A stretch of 64,000 bases of DNA from Pseudomonas mohnii (GTDB taxonomy: Bacteria; Pseudomonadota; Gammaproteobacteria; Pseudomonadales; Pseudomonadaceae), in contig NZ_FNRV01000001.1 in the NCBI RefSeq assembly GCF_900105115.1, positions 62,001 through 126,000 on the forward strand, in the 5' to 3' direction. The notes under the pieces are model-generated. The model did not search any database and was not told where the DNA came from. It saw nothing but the letters and a program-made list of their open reading frames with translations. Shown piece by piece: positions 37,924 to 47,351 of the stretch (position 1 is the stretch's first letter; each line of letters begins with the position of its first letter). Both the position numbers and the translations under genes were made by a program.

Positions 37924-38878
37924 TCAATTGCTGCATGCCTATCAGGTGATGCGCACCATCCGCGTCTTTGAAGAGCGCCTGCACGTGGAATTCGCCACCG
38001 GTGAGATTCCCGGTTTTGTCCATCTGTACGCCGGCGAAGAAGCCTCGGCCGCCGGGGTCATGGCCCACTTGGGTGATGACGATTGCATTGCCTCCAACCA
38101 CCGTGGTCACGGCCACTGCATCGCCAAAGGCGTCGATGTGTACGGAATGATGGCCGAGATCTACGGCAAGAAAACCGGGGTCTGCCAAGGCAAGGGCGGC
38201 TCCATGCACATCGCCGATTTCGAGAAGGGCATGCTCGGTGCCAACGGCATTGTGGGGGCCGGAGCGCCGCTGGTCGTGGGCGCGGCCCTGGCCGCCAAAC
38301 TCAAGGGGACTGACAGTGTTGCGGTGGTGTTCTTTGGTGACGGTGGTTCCAACGAAGGGGCGGTGTTCGAAGCGATGAACATGGCCTCGGTGTGGAATCT
38401 GCCGTGCCTGTTCATTGCCGAGAACAACGGTTACGCCGAAGCCACGGCCTCCAACTGGTCGGTGGCCTGCGACCACATCGCCGACCGCGCAGCCGGCTTC
38501 GGCATGCCCGGCGTCACCGTGGACGGCTTCGACTTCTTCGCCGTTCACGAAGCCGCCGGTGCCGCCGTGGAGCGGGCCAGGGCTGGGGAGGGGCCGTCGC
38601 TGATCGAGGTCAAGCTGACGCGCTATTACGGTCACTTTGAGGGCGACGCCCAGACCTATCGGGCGCCGGACGAGGTCAAGCATTTCCGCGAACACAACGA
38701 CTGTTTGATGCAGTTCCGTGACCGCGTCACCCGCGCCGGGCGGGTGCAGGCCAGCCAGTTGGACCAGATCGACAGCGAGGTGGACCTGCTGATCGAGAAC
38801 GCCGTGCGCAAGGCCAAGTCCGACCCCAAGCCGAGCGCGGCCGATCTGCTTTCCGACGTCTACGTTTCCTATCCCTGA
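37901..38878 (+). CDS. acoA: Acetoin dehydrogenase E1 alpha subunit
   Basis: A 325-residue thiamine-diphosphate-dependent E1 alpha protein. The ThDP/Mg motif is GDGGSNEGAVFEAMNMASVWNLP with ENN (about residues 146-175). GKGGSMHIAD and AGFGMPGVTVDG are typical of acetoin and pyruvate E1 alpha subunits. ATG 37901 follows CTGGAG. With AcoB it cleaves acetoin and transfers the acetyl group to the lipoyl domain of AcoC, releasing acetaldehyde. Confidence 0.95.
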   Translation: MSTQLTADQLLHAYQVMRTIRVFEERLHVEFATGEIPGFVHLYAGEEASAAGVMAHLGDDDCIASNHRGHGHCIAKGVDVYGMMAEIYGKKTGVCQGKGGSMHIADFEKGMLGANGIVGAGAPLVVGAALAAKLKGTDSVAVVFFGDGGSNEGAVFEAMNMASVWNLPCLFIAENNGYAEATASNWSVACDHIADRAAGFGMPGVTVDGFDFFAVHEAAGAAVERARAGEGPSLIEVKLTRYYGHFEGDAQTYRAPDEVKHFREHNDCLMQFRDRVTRAGRVQASQLDQIDSEVDLLIENAVRKAKSDPKPSAADLLSDVYVSYP

Positions 38879-38911
38879 ACGCCCCCTATAACAAGAATCG
38901 AGACCTTCATC

Positions 38912-39931
38912 ATGGCGAGAAAAATCAGTTATCAGCAGGCAATCAACGAAGCGCTGGCCCAGGAAATGCGCCGCGATCCCAGCGTATTCATCATGGGGGA
39001 GGACGTCGCCGGCGGTGCCGGTGCCCCCGGTGAAAACGATGCCTGGGGCGGGGTGCTGGGCGTGACCAAGGGCCTCTATCACCAATTCCCCGGGCGCGTG
39101 CTGGACACGCCTTTGTCGGAGTTGGGCTATGTCGGTGCAGCCGTGGGCGCCGCGACCTGTGGCGTGCGCCCGGTGTGTGAGTTGATGTTCGTCGATTTCG
39201 CCGGTTGCTGCCTGGACCAGATCCTCAATCAGGCGGCCAAGTTTCGCTACATGTTCGGTGGCAAGGCGGCCACGCCACTGGTGATCCGCACGATGGTCGG
39301 TGCCGGGTTGCGGGCCGCCGCCCAGCACTCGCAGATGCTTACTTCGTTGTGGACCCACATTCCGGGGCTGAAAGTGGTCTGCCCGTCGTCTCCTTATGAC
39401 GCCAAGGGGTTGCTTATCCAGGCGATCCGCGACAACGATCCGGTGATTTTCTGTGAACACAAAATGCTCTACAGCATGCAGGGTGAAGTACCGGAAGAGC
39501 TCTATACCATCCCTTTCGGCGAAGCCAATTTCCTGCGTGACGGCAAGGATGTGACGCTGGTCTCCTATGGCCGTACGGTCAACACCGCAATGGACGCCGC
39601 CCGCAATCTGGCCGCGCGTGGCATCGACTGCGAGGTGATCGACCTGCGCACCACCAGCCCGCTGGACGAAGACAGTATTTTGGAAAGTGTGGAGAAGACC
39701 GGACGCCTGGTGGTCATCGACGAAGCCAACCCGCGCTGCTCCATGGCGACTGATATTTCGGCTTTGGTGGCGCAAAAAGCATTCGCCTCGCTCAAGGCAC
39801 CGATCGAGATGGTGACTGCACCGCATACGCCGGTTCCGTTCTCCGACGCTCTGGAAGACCTCTACATTCCCGACGCGGCGAAGATCGAGAACGCCGTGCT
39901 CAAGCTGATCGAGTGGAGCAAGCGTTCATGA
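38912..39931 (+). CDS. acoB: Acetoin dehydrogenase E1 beta subunit
   Basis: A 339-residue transketolase-like E1 beta subunit. The N-terminus has YQQAINEALAQEM and FIMGEDVAGGAGAPGE with the ThDP-activating Glu, and the C-terminal domain is intact (VIDLRTTSPLDEDSI). It forms the alpha2beta2 E1 with AcoA. It overlaps acoC by four bases (ATGA). AACAAGAA at 38890-38897 lies ahead of its binding site. Confidence 0.95.
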   Translation: MARKISYQQAINEALAQEMRRDPSVFIMGEDVAGGAGAPGENDAWGGVLGVTKGLYHQFPGRVLDTPLSELGYVGAAVGAATCGVRPVCELMFVDFAGCCLDQILNQAAKFRYMFGGKAATPLVIRTMVGAGLRAAAQHSQMLTSLWTHIPGLKVVCPSSPYDAKGLLIQAIRDNDPVIFCEHKMLYSMQGEVPEELYTIPFGEANFLRDGKDVTLVSYGRTVNTAMDAARNLAARGIDCEVIDLRTTSPLDEDSILESVEKTGRLVVIDEANPRCSMATDISALVAQKAFASLKAPIEMVTAPHTPVPFSDALEDLYIPDAAKIENAVLKLIEWSKRS

Positions 39932-41040
39932 GCCAGATCCATACGTTGACCATGCCCAAGTGGGGCCTGTCCATGACTGAGGGCCGGGTCGATGTCTGGC
40001 TCAAGGAGGAGGGCCAGGCCATCGCCAAGGGCGACGAAGTGCTGGACGTCGAAACCGACAAAATCTCCAGCAGTGTCGAAGCGCCTTTTTCCGGGGTGCT
40101 TCGTCGGCAGATCGCCCGCCAGGATGAAACCCTCGCGGTGGGGGCGTTGCTCGGTATCGTGGTCGATGGCGAGGCCAGCGAGGTCGAGATCGATGCGGTT
40201 ATCGAACAGTTTCAGGCCACGTTCGTGCCCGGGGGCAGTGCCGAGGAAGACCTGGGGCCGAAGCCGCAAAAGGTCGAGCTGGACGGGCGGTTGATCCGTT
40301 ACTTCGAGCGCGGCGAAGGCGGGGTGCCGTTGGTACTGGTGCACGGCTTTGGCGGTGACCTGAACAACTGGATGTTCAACCACGAAGCATTGGCCGCCGG
40401 GCGTCGGGTGATTGCTCTGGACCTGCCGGGCCATGGCGAGTCGACCAAACAGCTGGAGCGCGGAGACCTGGATGAGCTGAGCAGCGCAGTGCTCGCGTTG
40501 CTTGATCACCTGGACATTCCCGCCGCGCATCTGGTGGGTCACTCCATGGGCGGAGCGGTGTCGCTGAACCTGGCGCGTCTGGCACCGCAACGGGTACGGA
40601 CCTTGACCTTGATCGGCAGCGCGGGTCTGGGGGAGGGCATCAACGGTGATTACCTGGAAGGTTTTGTCGAGGCGACCAACCGCAATGCCCTCAAGCCACA
40701 GTTGGTGAAACTGTTCTCCAATCCCGATCTGGTCAACCGGCAGATGCTCGAAGACATGCTCAAGTACAAGCGCCTGGAAGGCGTGGGCGCGGCCCTGCGC
40801 CTGCTGGTATCAGGCTTGTTCAAAGATGGATCGCAACAGCTCGATCTGCGGGGCGTGGTGCAGGACGGCCAGCAGCCGGTATTGCTGATCTGGGGCAGTG
40901 ACGACGCGATTATTCCAGTAAACCATAGCACCGGGCTGAAGGCCCAGGTCGAGGTCCTGCCTGGTCAGGCACACATGGTGCAGATGGAAGCGGCCGAGCA
41001 AGTCAACCCATTGATTCTAAAGTTTGTGCAACAGCACTGA
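39928..41040 (+). CDS. acoC: AcoC: lipoyl domain fused to alpha/beta hydrolase (acetoin dehydrogenase E2)
   Basis: A 370-residue two-domain protein. Residues about 1-80 are a lipoyl domain with the lipoylated Lys45 in DVETDKISS. After a linker, residues about 110-370 are an alpha/beta hydrolase fold with VLVHGFGGDLNNW, the nucleophile elbow GHSMGGA, WGSDDAIIP and GQAHMVQME. This hydrolase-like acyltransferase layout is normal for AcoC in Pseudomonas. No E3 (AcoL) gene follows, so the general lipoamide dehydrogenase probably serves. Confidence 0.93.
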   Translation: MSQIHTLTMPKWGLSMTEGRVDVWLKEEGQAIAKGDEVLDVETDKISSSVEAPFSGVLRRQIARQDETLAVGALLGIVVDGEASEVEIDAVIEQFQATFVPGGSAEEDLGPKPQKVELDGRLIRYFERGEGGVPLVLVHGFGGDLNNWMFNHEALAAGRRVIALDLPGHGESTKQLERGDLDELSSAVLALLDHLDIPAAHLVGHSMGGAVSLNLARLAPQRVRTLTLIGSAGLGEGINGDYLEGFVEATNRNALKPQLVKLFSNPDLVNRQMLEDMLKYKRLEGVGAALRLLVSGLFKDGSQQLDLRGVVQDGQQPVLLIWGSDDAIIPVNHSTGLKAQVEVLPGQAHMVQMEAAEQVNPLILKFVQQH

Positions 41041-41100
41041 CGCCCCTCCTGGTGGCCTCTCGCGGGCTGCCAGGAGCAACTATTTCAAGGAGATGTCGCT

Positions 41101-42195
41101 ATGAGCCTTCCAATCAATCCTCAACGCAGTATGCGTGCCGCTGTCTGGCACGGCCGTCACGATATCCGTGTCGAAGACGTTCCGCTGCCAGTGGCGCCAC
41201 CGGCCGGCTGGGTGCAGATCCGTGTGCAATGGTGCGGAATTTGTGGGTCCGATCTGCATGAGTACGTGGCCGGACCGGTGTTCATACCGGTTGACGCACC
41301 GCACCCCCTGACCGGGATCAAGGGCCAGTGCATTCTCGGTCACGAGTTTTGTGGCGAAATCGTCGAGCTCGGTGCCGGGGTCCAGGGTTTCAGCGTCGGC
41401 GAACCGGTGGCGGCCGATGCCTGCCAACATTGCGGCACTTGCTACTACTGCACCCACGGGCTGTACAACATCTGCGAGAACCTGGCCTTCACCGGACTGA
41501 TGAATAATGGTGCCTTCGCCGAACTGGTCAACGTGCCGGCGAATCTGTTGTACAAGTTGCCGGCGAACTTTCCAGCAGAAGCCGGGGCACTGATCGAGCC
41601 TCTGGCGGTGGGCATGCACGCGGTGAAAAAAGCCGGGAGCCTGCTCGGTCAGAACGTTGTCGTCGTGGGTGCGGGCACCATTGGCTTGTGCACCATCATG
41701 TGCGCCAAGGCTGCCGGTGCGGCTCAGGTGATCGCTCTGGAAATGTCTGGCGCGCGCAAGGCCAAGGCCCTGGAAGTGGGGGCGAGCCATGTGCTCGATC
41801 CCAAGGAATGCGATGCCTTGGCTGAAGTGCGACGCCTGACGGGTGGGCTCGGGGCGGATGTCAGCTTCGAATGCATCGGCAACAAACACACGGCCAAGCT
41901 CGCAATCGACCTGATCCGCAAGGCCGGCAAGTGCGTACTGGTGGGGATCTTCGAGGAGCCCAGCGAGTTCAACTTTTTCGAGTTGGTGGCTACCGAAAAA
42001 CAGGTGCTGGGTGCGCTGGCCTATAACGGTGAGTTCGCCGATGTGATCGCCTTTATCGCTGATGGTCGGCTGGATATCACGCCGCTGGTGACGGGGCGCA
42101 TTCAGTTGGAGCAGATCGTGGGGCAGGGCTTCGAGGAACTGGTCAACAACAAGGAGCACAACGTCAAAATCATCGTGTCGCCCGCTCGAGTCTGA
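41101..42195 (+). CDS. 2,3-butanediol dehydrogenase, zinc-dependent MDR family
   Basis: A 364-residue zinc alcohol dehydrogenase. The catalytic zinc ligands are in WCGICGSDLHEY and GHEFCGEIVE, and the structural zinc cysteines in CQHCGTCYYCTHGLYNIC. The NAD fold has VVGAGTIGLC. AAGGAG precedes the ATG. Immediately after acoXABC it is the expected 2,3-butanediol dehydrogenase producing acetoin. The end of the gene abuts a transposase remnant, but its C-terminus (KEHNVKIIVSP) is intact. Confidence 0.9.
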   Translation: MSLPINPQRSMRAAVWHGRHDIRVEDVPLPVAPPAGWVQIRVQWCGICGSDLHEYVAGPVFIPVDAPHPLTGIKGQCILGHEFCGEIVELGAGVQGFSVGEPVAADACQHCGTCYYCTHGLYNICENLAFTGLMNNGAFAELVNVPANLLYKLPANFPAEAGALIEPLAVGMHAVKKAGSLLGQNVVVVGAGTIGLCTIMCAKAAGAAQVIALEMSGARKAKALEVGASHVLDPKECDALAEVRRLTGGLGADVSFECIGNKHTAKLAIDLIRKAGKCVLVGIFEEPSEFNFFELVATEKQVLGALAYNGEFADVIAFIADGRLDITPLVTGRIQLEQIVGQGFEELVNNKEHNVKIIVSPARV

Positions 42196-42196
42196 A

Positions 42197-42363
42197 GCGG
42201 CGGAATCGCACGATGGACCAGGCTGGTCGCAAGCGGACAAGGGCTACCGCGCTGAGTACCTGCGACGCTATTGCGACCAGCGCAACATCATTGAACGCAG
42301 GTTTGGCGGGTTGAAAGAGAACCGGACCCTGGATTTGAGACCCGTCAACCGGAAACCGGGTTA
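42197..42363 (+). pseudogene. IS5-type transposase C-terminal remnant with internal deletion
   Basis: One frame reads QADKGYRAEYLRRYCDQ followed directly by RNIIERRFGGLKENR and a stop at 42361-42363. The first block is the conserved second-Asp region and the second the third catalytic Glu region of IS5-family DDE transposases, which are normally separated by a longer stretch, so about 20-30 residues are missing. No start and no inverted repeats were seen. Confidence 0.65.
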
Positions 42364-42479
42364 GAGTGTTCATCAAATGTCTGTTCATAAGGTCCCTCCA
42401 CTCGATTCGCATCGTCGCGCCAAGCGTTTCCAGCGAACGAACCGGGCAAAAAAACCGTCTATCAATCGTTATTTGAAAA

Positions 42480-43124
42480 ATGAATCGTCCGCTGTTTGTT
42501 TCACTCGATGGGCCCAAGGGAACCGGCAAAACCACGCTGTTGGAGGCCGTTACGAAAGTACTGAGGGCCGACAATAAAATGGTGATCCGGCTTTGTGAGA
42601 AAAAAAGCGATCCCTGCAGGGGTGAAACAATGGCCCTCGTCAACCAGCTCGTCAGAAATCCCGGCCGGGAGTTGGAGTGGGGGGTTTGTGAGCGCTTTGC
42701 CGATAGCCGTGCCTGGATTTCCCGGCATGTGCTGACTAAACAGCCACCGGGCAGCATCATCTTGATTGATCGCTGGTACCCGTCTGATGCGGCGTTTCGC
42801 CGGATAATCCCGTTTGCAGAAATTCTACAGTTAAACATTGAGCGAAACGTGCGAGTGCCAGACCTGCATGTCGGGGTTGTCACCGCCCCTGATATTTCAT
42901 GGGCCAGGGCAGCGGCACGACAGCGCGGGCTGAGCAGTACGGTCATCCATAAGCTGGAAGAACAGGTCGCTTGTACCCACGCGTTCGAACGAGCGATTGC
43001 GGATCACGGCTGGGTTCTATGCCGTAATGAAGGAACGATCGAAGACGCAACGATGCAGGTGATTTCTGAGATCTATAGCGTCCTTGAATGTCCGGTAGAT
43101 GCGGTTGAGATAGCCGAGGTTTAG
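42480..43124 (+). CDS. P-loop nucleoside/thymidylate kinase-like protein
   Basis: A 214-residue protein with the P-loop GPKGTGKTTLLE (about residues 11-22) and LIDRWYPSDAAFRR, resembling the dTMP kinase/deoxynucleoside kinase DR(Y/W) motif, plus a basic lid region (AAARQRGLS). A-rich codons and lower GC set it apart from its neighbours. It follows a transposase remnant and is flanked by sequence without genes, so it is probably imported. The housekeeping tmk is expected elsewhere. Substrate is unknown. Confidence 0.65.
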   Translation: MNRPLFVSLDGPKGTGKTTLLEAVTKVLRADNKMVIRLCEKKSDPCRGETMALVNQLVRNPGRELEWGVCERFADSRAWISRHVLTKQPPGSIILIDRWYPSDAAFRRIIPFAEILQLNIERNVRVPDLHVGVVTAPDISWARAAARQRGLSSTVIHKLEEQVACTHAFERAIADHGWVLCRNEGTIEDATMQVISEIYSVLECPVDAVEIAEV

Positions 43125-43339
43125 AGCGTTGGCCGGATCGAAGGGGGGAATTTGTCGCCGCAGCGGTAGCGGGCTCACGGGGCAGGACCTGAGCGAGGCA
43201 CCGAACGACAGGCGCCAAAGCGCCTGGTTGCCTGGCGCTTCTCCAAGTCACTCGCTGTCAAAGCGAAGCCGCCAGTAGCGATCACCGAAGACACGGATAT
43301 CTACACCGTAGTGAACAGCATCCCGAGCACCACTGGCGA
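43125..43339. other. Intergenic stretch with no recognised gene
   Basis: A plus-strand frame can be read to a stop at 43359-43361, ending VNSIPSTTGDYETVTA, but it has no start or family and overlaps the end of the MFS gene. It may be leftover from the same insertion as the kinase. Confidence 0.4.
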
Positions 43340-44680
43340 TTACGAAACCGTCACCGCATGACGGTACTCAGTCCTGGCCGCATGGCTTGCCGTGCGTACC
43401 AGCAACAGCACCGAGCCCAGCACTGGCAGGCTTACCAGCATCAGCGCATAACGCAGTGACTCCTGGCCATAGACCGGCAGCAGCAGGTCGCTGAACAGGC
43501 CGACGACCAGCGGACCGACACCGACTCCGAGCAGGGTGCTGATGATGGTTTGCAGGGCCATGGCACTCCCGCGCCGACCCGGGGGCACGAGTTGGGTCAC
43601 CAGGTTGTACGACGGCGCAACCCACCACACGGCAAAGAACGCGTACAGGGCGCACCAGAGCATGGCCGTGGGGATGGGCACATCGCCGATGCGGATCAGC
43701 ACCGAGTCTGACCAGAGCAGGTAGGGTATCAGCGCACCGAGCGCCGTCAGGTGGCCCAACACCGGAATGGACAATTGCCAGTGCGGGTGACGGCGGCTCA
43801 GGCGATCACTCAGCCAACCGCTGAACAGCCCGCCGATCCCGGCCGAGATACCGCAAATGACCCCGGCCAGTAGCCCGGCGTGTTGCAACGACAAGCCGTG
43901 GGAGCGCACCAGGAAACTCGTATTCCACATGCCGACGGCGTAGGAGCTGAGTGTGGTCAGGCCGCCGGCGAGGATCAGGCAGCGATAAGCCGGAAAAGCC
44001 CAGAGCTCACGGGCTTCGGCCCTCATGCCCAGCAACGGGGAAGGCGCTTGTGCGTGGGGCGTGAGGTCCCAGCGGCCTCGTTGTGGATCGCGGACGACAA
44101 AGGCGAGCAGGGCGCTGAACAGCACGGCCGGCGCGCCAAGGGCAATGAACCCGGCGCGCCAGCCGTAGTGTTCGACCACCCAGGCGCCGATGCTCAGGCC
44201 GATGATTGAAGAAAAGGTGGGGGCGCTGGTGAAGCAACTGATCGCCAAGGAGCGCCGTTGCGGGGGATACAAATCGGCAATCACCGACAGCGAGGCCGAG
44301 GTGGTCGGCGATTCGCTGACGGCCACCAGCATGCGCGCAATGGCCAGCGCCAGGAAACTCCCCGCCAACCCGCAGGCCATGGTCGCCCCTGCCCAGAGCA
44401 GGCAAGCCATGGCCAGCAAGCGGGTGCGTGGCATGCGATCGACCAGCCGTCCCGCGGGCAATCCCATGAGGGCATACACCGCCGCGAACGCCAGGCCGGA
44501 AATCAGTCCCATGGCCGTATCGCCGACGCCGAATTCCGATTTGATCGGTTCGATCATCACCGCGAGTATCTGTCGCCCGACGAAGTTGTCGGCGAACACC
44601 ACGGCCAGCAGCAACAGCAAACCGTGGCTGCGCCAACCGACCCTGGCCGGTGGCAGCGTGCTCCTCGGGTTCGCGCTCAT
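43340..44680 (-). CDS. MFS transporter (spinster-like group)
   Basis: A 446-residue 12-helix MFS protein. The start of helix 1 is LLLLLAVVFADNFVGRQILAVM, the loop 2-3 motif is GRLVDRMPRTR and helix 4 has ARMLVAVSESPTTSASLSVIADLYPPQRR. These are typical of the spinster-like MFS subgroup often linked to catabolism of terpenoids, steroids or aromatic acids. It overlaps the upstream reductase gene by four bases, so the two form a minus-strand operon. The substrate is unknown. Confidence 0.85.
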   Translation of the reverse strand: MSANPRSTLPPARVGWRSHGLLLLLAVVFADNFVGRQILAVMIEPIKSEFGVGDTAMGLISGLAFAAVYALMGLPAGRLVDRMPRTRLLAMACLLWAGATMACGLAGSFLALAIARMLVAVSESPTTSASLSVIADLYPPQRRSLAISCFTSAPTFSSIIGLSIGAWVVEHYGWRAGFIALGAPAVLFSALLAFVVRDPQRGRWDLTPHAQAPSPLLGMRAEARELWAFPAYRCLILAGGLTTLSSYAVGMWNTSFLVRSHGLSLQHAGLLAGVICGISAGIGGLFSGWLSDRLSRRHPHWQLSIPVLGHLTALGALIPYLLWSDSVLIRIGDVPIPTAMLWCALYAFFAVWWVAPSYNLVTQLVPPGRRGSAMALQTIISTLLGVGVGPLVVGLFSDLLLPVYGQESLRYALMLVSLPVLGSVLLLVRTASHAARTEYRHAVTVS

Positions 44681-45660
44681 CGCGGTGCCCAGAGATCCGG
44701 CAAGCCAGGGTCGCTCACCACAATCAGACGCTTGAGCAAGACCTTCAAGGCTTGTGCATCGGCGGCGCCGAGTTTGACCGAAAGGTCTTCCTCGACAGCC
44801 TTGGCCAGTGCCAGTTGATGCAGCGACACCTCCCGGCCCTGCGCGGTCAGGACAAAACGCAAGGCATCGGTTGTCCCCTCGATCGCCACCAGGCGCTGGT
44901 GTTCGAGGAAGCGCATGCTGGCCAGGGTGACTTCGCGGCCGGTGTACGCCACGAAGGTATTGATTTCTTCAAGGGACAGGTTGTCGCGGATACACAGAAT
45001 GGACAGGATGAAAAACGCCATTTCGTCCAGCTGCTGATGACTCAGCATCTGCCGCAGGGCATTGAGCACCTGATAGTGGCCGCGACCCAACAGATAGCCG
45101 AGCAAGTCCTCGGTGTAGCTGCATTCCGGAGGCGGCGGTGTGGTGGCCAGACGCAGCTCACTGCGCGGCTTGCGGGTCGCCAGGGCATATTGGCCGCTCT
45201 GGAACGCCAGTGGCGCGCGGTCGCTGTGATCGAACGCAAGCACTTCGCCGACAAAAATCACATGGTCGCCGCCTTCGTACTGGAACGCGGTGCGGCACTG
45301 GAAACGCGCTGTGCAGTCCTGCAGCAACGGCGCCTCGCTGACGCCATTGTCCAGCTGGATTTCCGAGAACTTGTCCTCGCCTTGGGTGGCGAAGCGTCCC
45401 GACAGGGTTTCCTGTTCAGTGGACAGCACGTGGACATTCCAGTGCTTGCCGCTGGTGAACACCGGCAGGCTGCGGGCCTGCTTGGACAGGCTCCAGAGCA
45501 CAAGTGGCGGGTTGAGCGAAACCGAATTGAAACTGTTGGCCGTGATCCCCACGGGTGAGCCGTCTTCGGACTGGGTAGTGATGATCGTGACCCCGGTGGT
45601 AAAGGTGCCGAGTGCGGCACGAAAAGCCTGGGGATCGAAACTGACGTTTGGCGTTGCCAT
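44677..45660 (-). CDS. Flavin reductase with C-terminal MarR-like domain (HpaH C1-type)
   Basis: A 327-residue protein. Residues about 1-165 are a flavin_reduct domain (ALGTFTTGVTIITT, GITANSFNSVSLNPPLVLWSL, GDHVIFVGEV). Residues about 185-315 form a MarR-like helical domain (LLGYLLGRGHYQVLNALRQML, MRFLEHQRLVAIEG). This fusion is known in the reductase C1 of p-hydroxyphenylacetate 3-hydroxylase, where the MarR-like part inhibits the reductase until the phenolic substrate binds. ATG 45660 follows GAGG. No oxygenase partner is adjacent; the one at 18784 has its own reductase. Confidence 0.82.
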   Translation of the reverse strand: MATPNVSFDPQAFRAALGTFTTGVTIITTQSEDGSPVGITANSFNSVSLNPPLVLWSLSKQARSLPVFTSGKHWNVHVLSTEQETLSGRFATQGEDKFSEIQLDNGVSEAPLLQDCTARFQCRTAFQYEGGDHVIFVGEVLAFDHSDRAPLAFQSGQYALATRKPRSELRLATTPPPPECSYTEDLLGYLLGRGHYQVLNALRQMLSHQQLDEMAFFILSILCIRDNLSLEEINTFVAYTGREVTLASMRFLEHQRLVAIEGTTDALRFVLTAQGREVSLHQLALAKAVEEDLSVKLGAADAQALKVLLKRLIVVSDPGLPDLWAPR

Positions 45661-45859
45661 GACTGGCCTCATGGAGTTGGATTTTCGTAGGGCCAGTATT
45701 GGTTCCGGCACGCTATTAAACATCGTCTCAACGGACTAACAGATTCAGGCGTGCCTCGTCCGATCGGACGAGGCGGCGCGGGGGCAGGCGGGGCTAGGGT
45801 GATGGCAAGCGCATCGGGCGCTTCCCGGCCATGGGGCCAGTACCTGCAAGGGGGCACGA

Positions 45860-47296
45860 ATGAGTTCCGTCACATCATCCGTCGAGGGGCTTGCCAGCCT
45901 GTTATCCCGGCAAAAAAACGCATTCGCCAGCGCCGGTGCTGTGAGCGCGGATACCCGCCGACGCCGACTTCAGCAAGTAATCGATCTGCTGGTGCGCCAC
46001 CATGGGGCGCTGACCGAGGCGATCGACCTGGATTTCGGCGGCCGGCCTGCCGGTTTCACGCTGATGAATGACGTGGTGGGTGCCCTGGCTTCGCTCAAAT
46101 ATGCGCGGGACCATCTGCAAGACTGGATGCAGGATGAACCGCGTGCGCCATTCGCGCCTTACGATCAACTCGGCGCCAAGGCCTGGGTGATGCATCAACC
46201 CAAGGGCACGGTCGGCATTCTCGGGACCTGGAATGCGCCGTTGTATACCTTGTTCAGTCCCCTGGCCTCGGTACTGGCAGCGGGCAACCGGGCAATCCTC
46301 AGGCCGTCGGACGTGGTACCGCGCACCGCCGAGCTTGTGGCGCAGTTGTTCGCCGAACACATCGACCCGCTGGAGATCGCTGTGGTCACCGGTGACGTCG
46401 AACTGGCCGAAGCCTTCAGCGCCCAGCCGTTCGATCACCTGGTGTACACCGGCAGTACCGCGACCGGGCGGCTGGTCATGCGCAACGCTGCGCTGAACCT
46501 GGTGCCGGTGACGCTGGAGCTGGGTGGCAAGTCGCCGGTCATCGTGACCGCCAGCGCCGACCTGAAAAAAGCCGCTTTCAGCATCGCCGTGGGCAAGGCC
46601 TGCAATGGCGGGCAGATCTGTATCAATCCGGATCTGGTGTACGTACCCAGGGCGCTGCTCGAATCGTTCCTCGACGCACTGCGTGCAACCTACCGCGAAC
46701 TCAACCCTTCGGTGGCTGGCAACCCGGACGTGGTGGCGGTGGTCAACCAGCGGCATCTGGATCGGGTCGAAGGCTATGTACTGGATGCCCAGGCCCGGGG
46801 CGCCCGCATCGAGAGCGTGCCTGAACCCGTGGCGGCCAATGCCGATGATCGGCGCCGTCCGTTGCGCGTGGTAGTCGACCCGGCGCCGGACAGCGTGATC
46901 ATGCGCGAAGAGATTTTCGGCCCGGCCATGGTGGTACTCACCTATGACGAGCTCAACTGTGTCCTGGACGACATTAATGCGCGTCCGCGTCCGCTGGCCC
47001 TGTATTACTTCGGCGAAGACCCGCAAGAGCAGCAATACGTACTGGATCGCACCGTGTCCGGCGGGGTCACCGTCAACGACGTAATGATGCATGCGGCGAT
47101 GCACGACGCGCCGTTCGGCGGCGTCGGCGCTTCGGGCATGGGCCATTACCATGGCCACGAAGGATTCCTCGAATTCAGCCACCAGCGCACCGTGTTCAAG
47201 GCGCCGGCCCATGACCCGCGTCGCGAATGGGGACTCTTGCCGCCGTACAGCGAGCACTTCCTGACGGCCATGCTGGCCAGCGTGACTGCCGACTGA
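45860..47296 (+). CDS. Coniferyl-aldehyde-dehydrogenase-like NAD(P) aldehyde dehydrogenase
   Basis: A 478-residue aldehyde dehydrogenase with LELGGKSPVIV (general base Glu) and the catalytic Cys in NGGQICINPDLVYVP (about residue 255). The GTWNAPLYTLFSPLASVLAAGN and C-terminal FGGVGASGMGHYHGHEGF motifs place it in the coniferyl aldehyde/membrane-type ALDH group. AAGGGGG lies before the ATG. It is divergent from the reductase/MFS operon and may oxidise a hydrophobic or aromatic aldehyde of the same pathway. Confidence 0.88.
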   Translation: MSSVTSSVEGLASLLSRQKNAFASAGAVSADTRRRRLQQVIDLLVRHHGALTEAIDLDFGGRPAGFTLMNDVVGALASLKYARDHLQDWMQDEPRAPFAPYDQLGAKAWVMHQPKGTVGILGTWNAPLYTLFSPLASVLAAGNRAILRPSDVVPRTAELVAQLFAEHIDPLEIAVVTGDVELAEAFSAQPFDHLVYTGSTATGRLVMRNAALNLVPVTLELGGKSPVIVTASADLKKAAFSIAVGKACNGGQICINPDLVYVPRALLESFLDALRATYRELNPSVAGNPDVVAVVNQRHLDRVEGYVLDAQARGARIESVPEPVAANADDRRRPLRVVVDPAPDSVIMREEIFGPAMVVLTYDELNCVLDDINARPRPLALYYFGEDPQEQQYVLDRTVSGGVTVNDVMMHAAMHDAPFGGVGASGMGHYHGHEGFLEFSHQRTVFKAPAHDPRREWGLLPPYSEHFLTAMLASVTAD

Positions 47297-47351
47297 CCCC
47301 GTGCGGGGCGCTTCCGGCGCTGCGCACGCTGCACGAGACAAGCCATTGTTC

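Noticed and set aside
37793..39826. 677-codon antisense frame, the longest on the minus strand apart from none with a motif
   Set aside because: It lies across acoA and acoB, whose thiamine-diphosphate motifs are certain; the antisense product is low-complexity.
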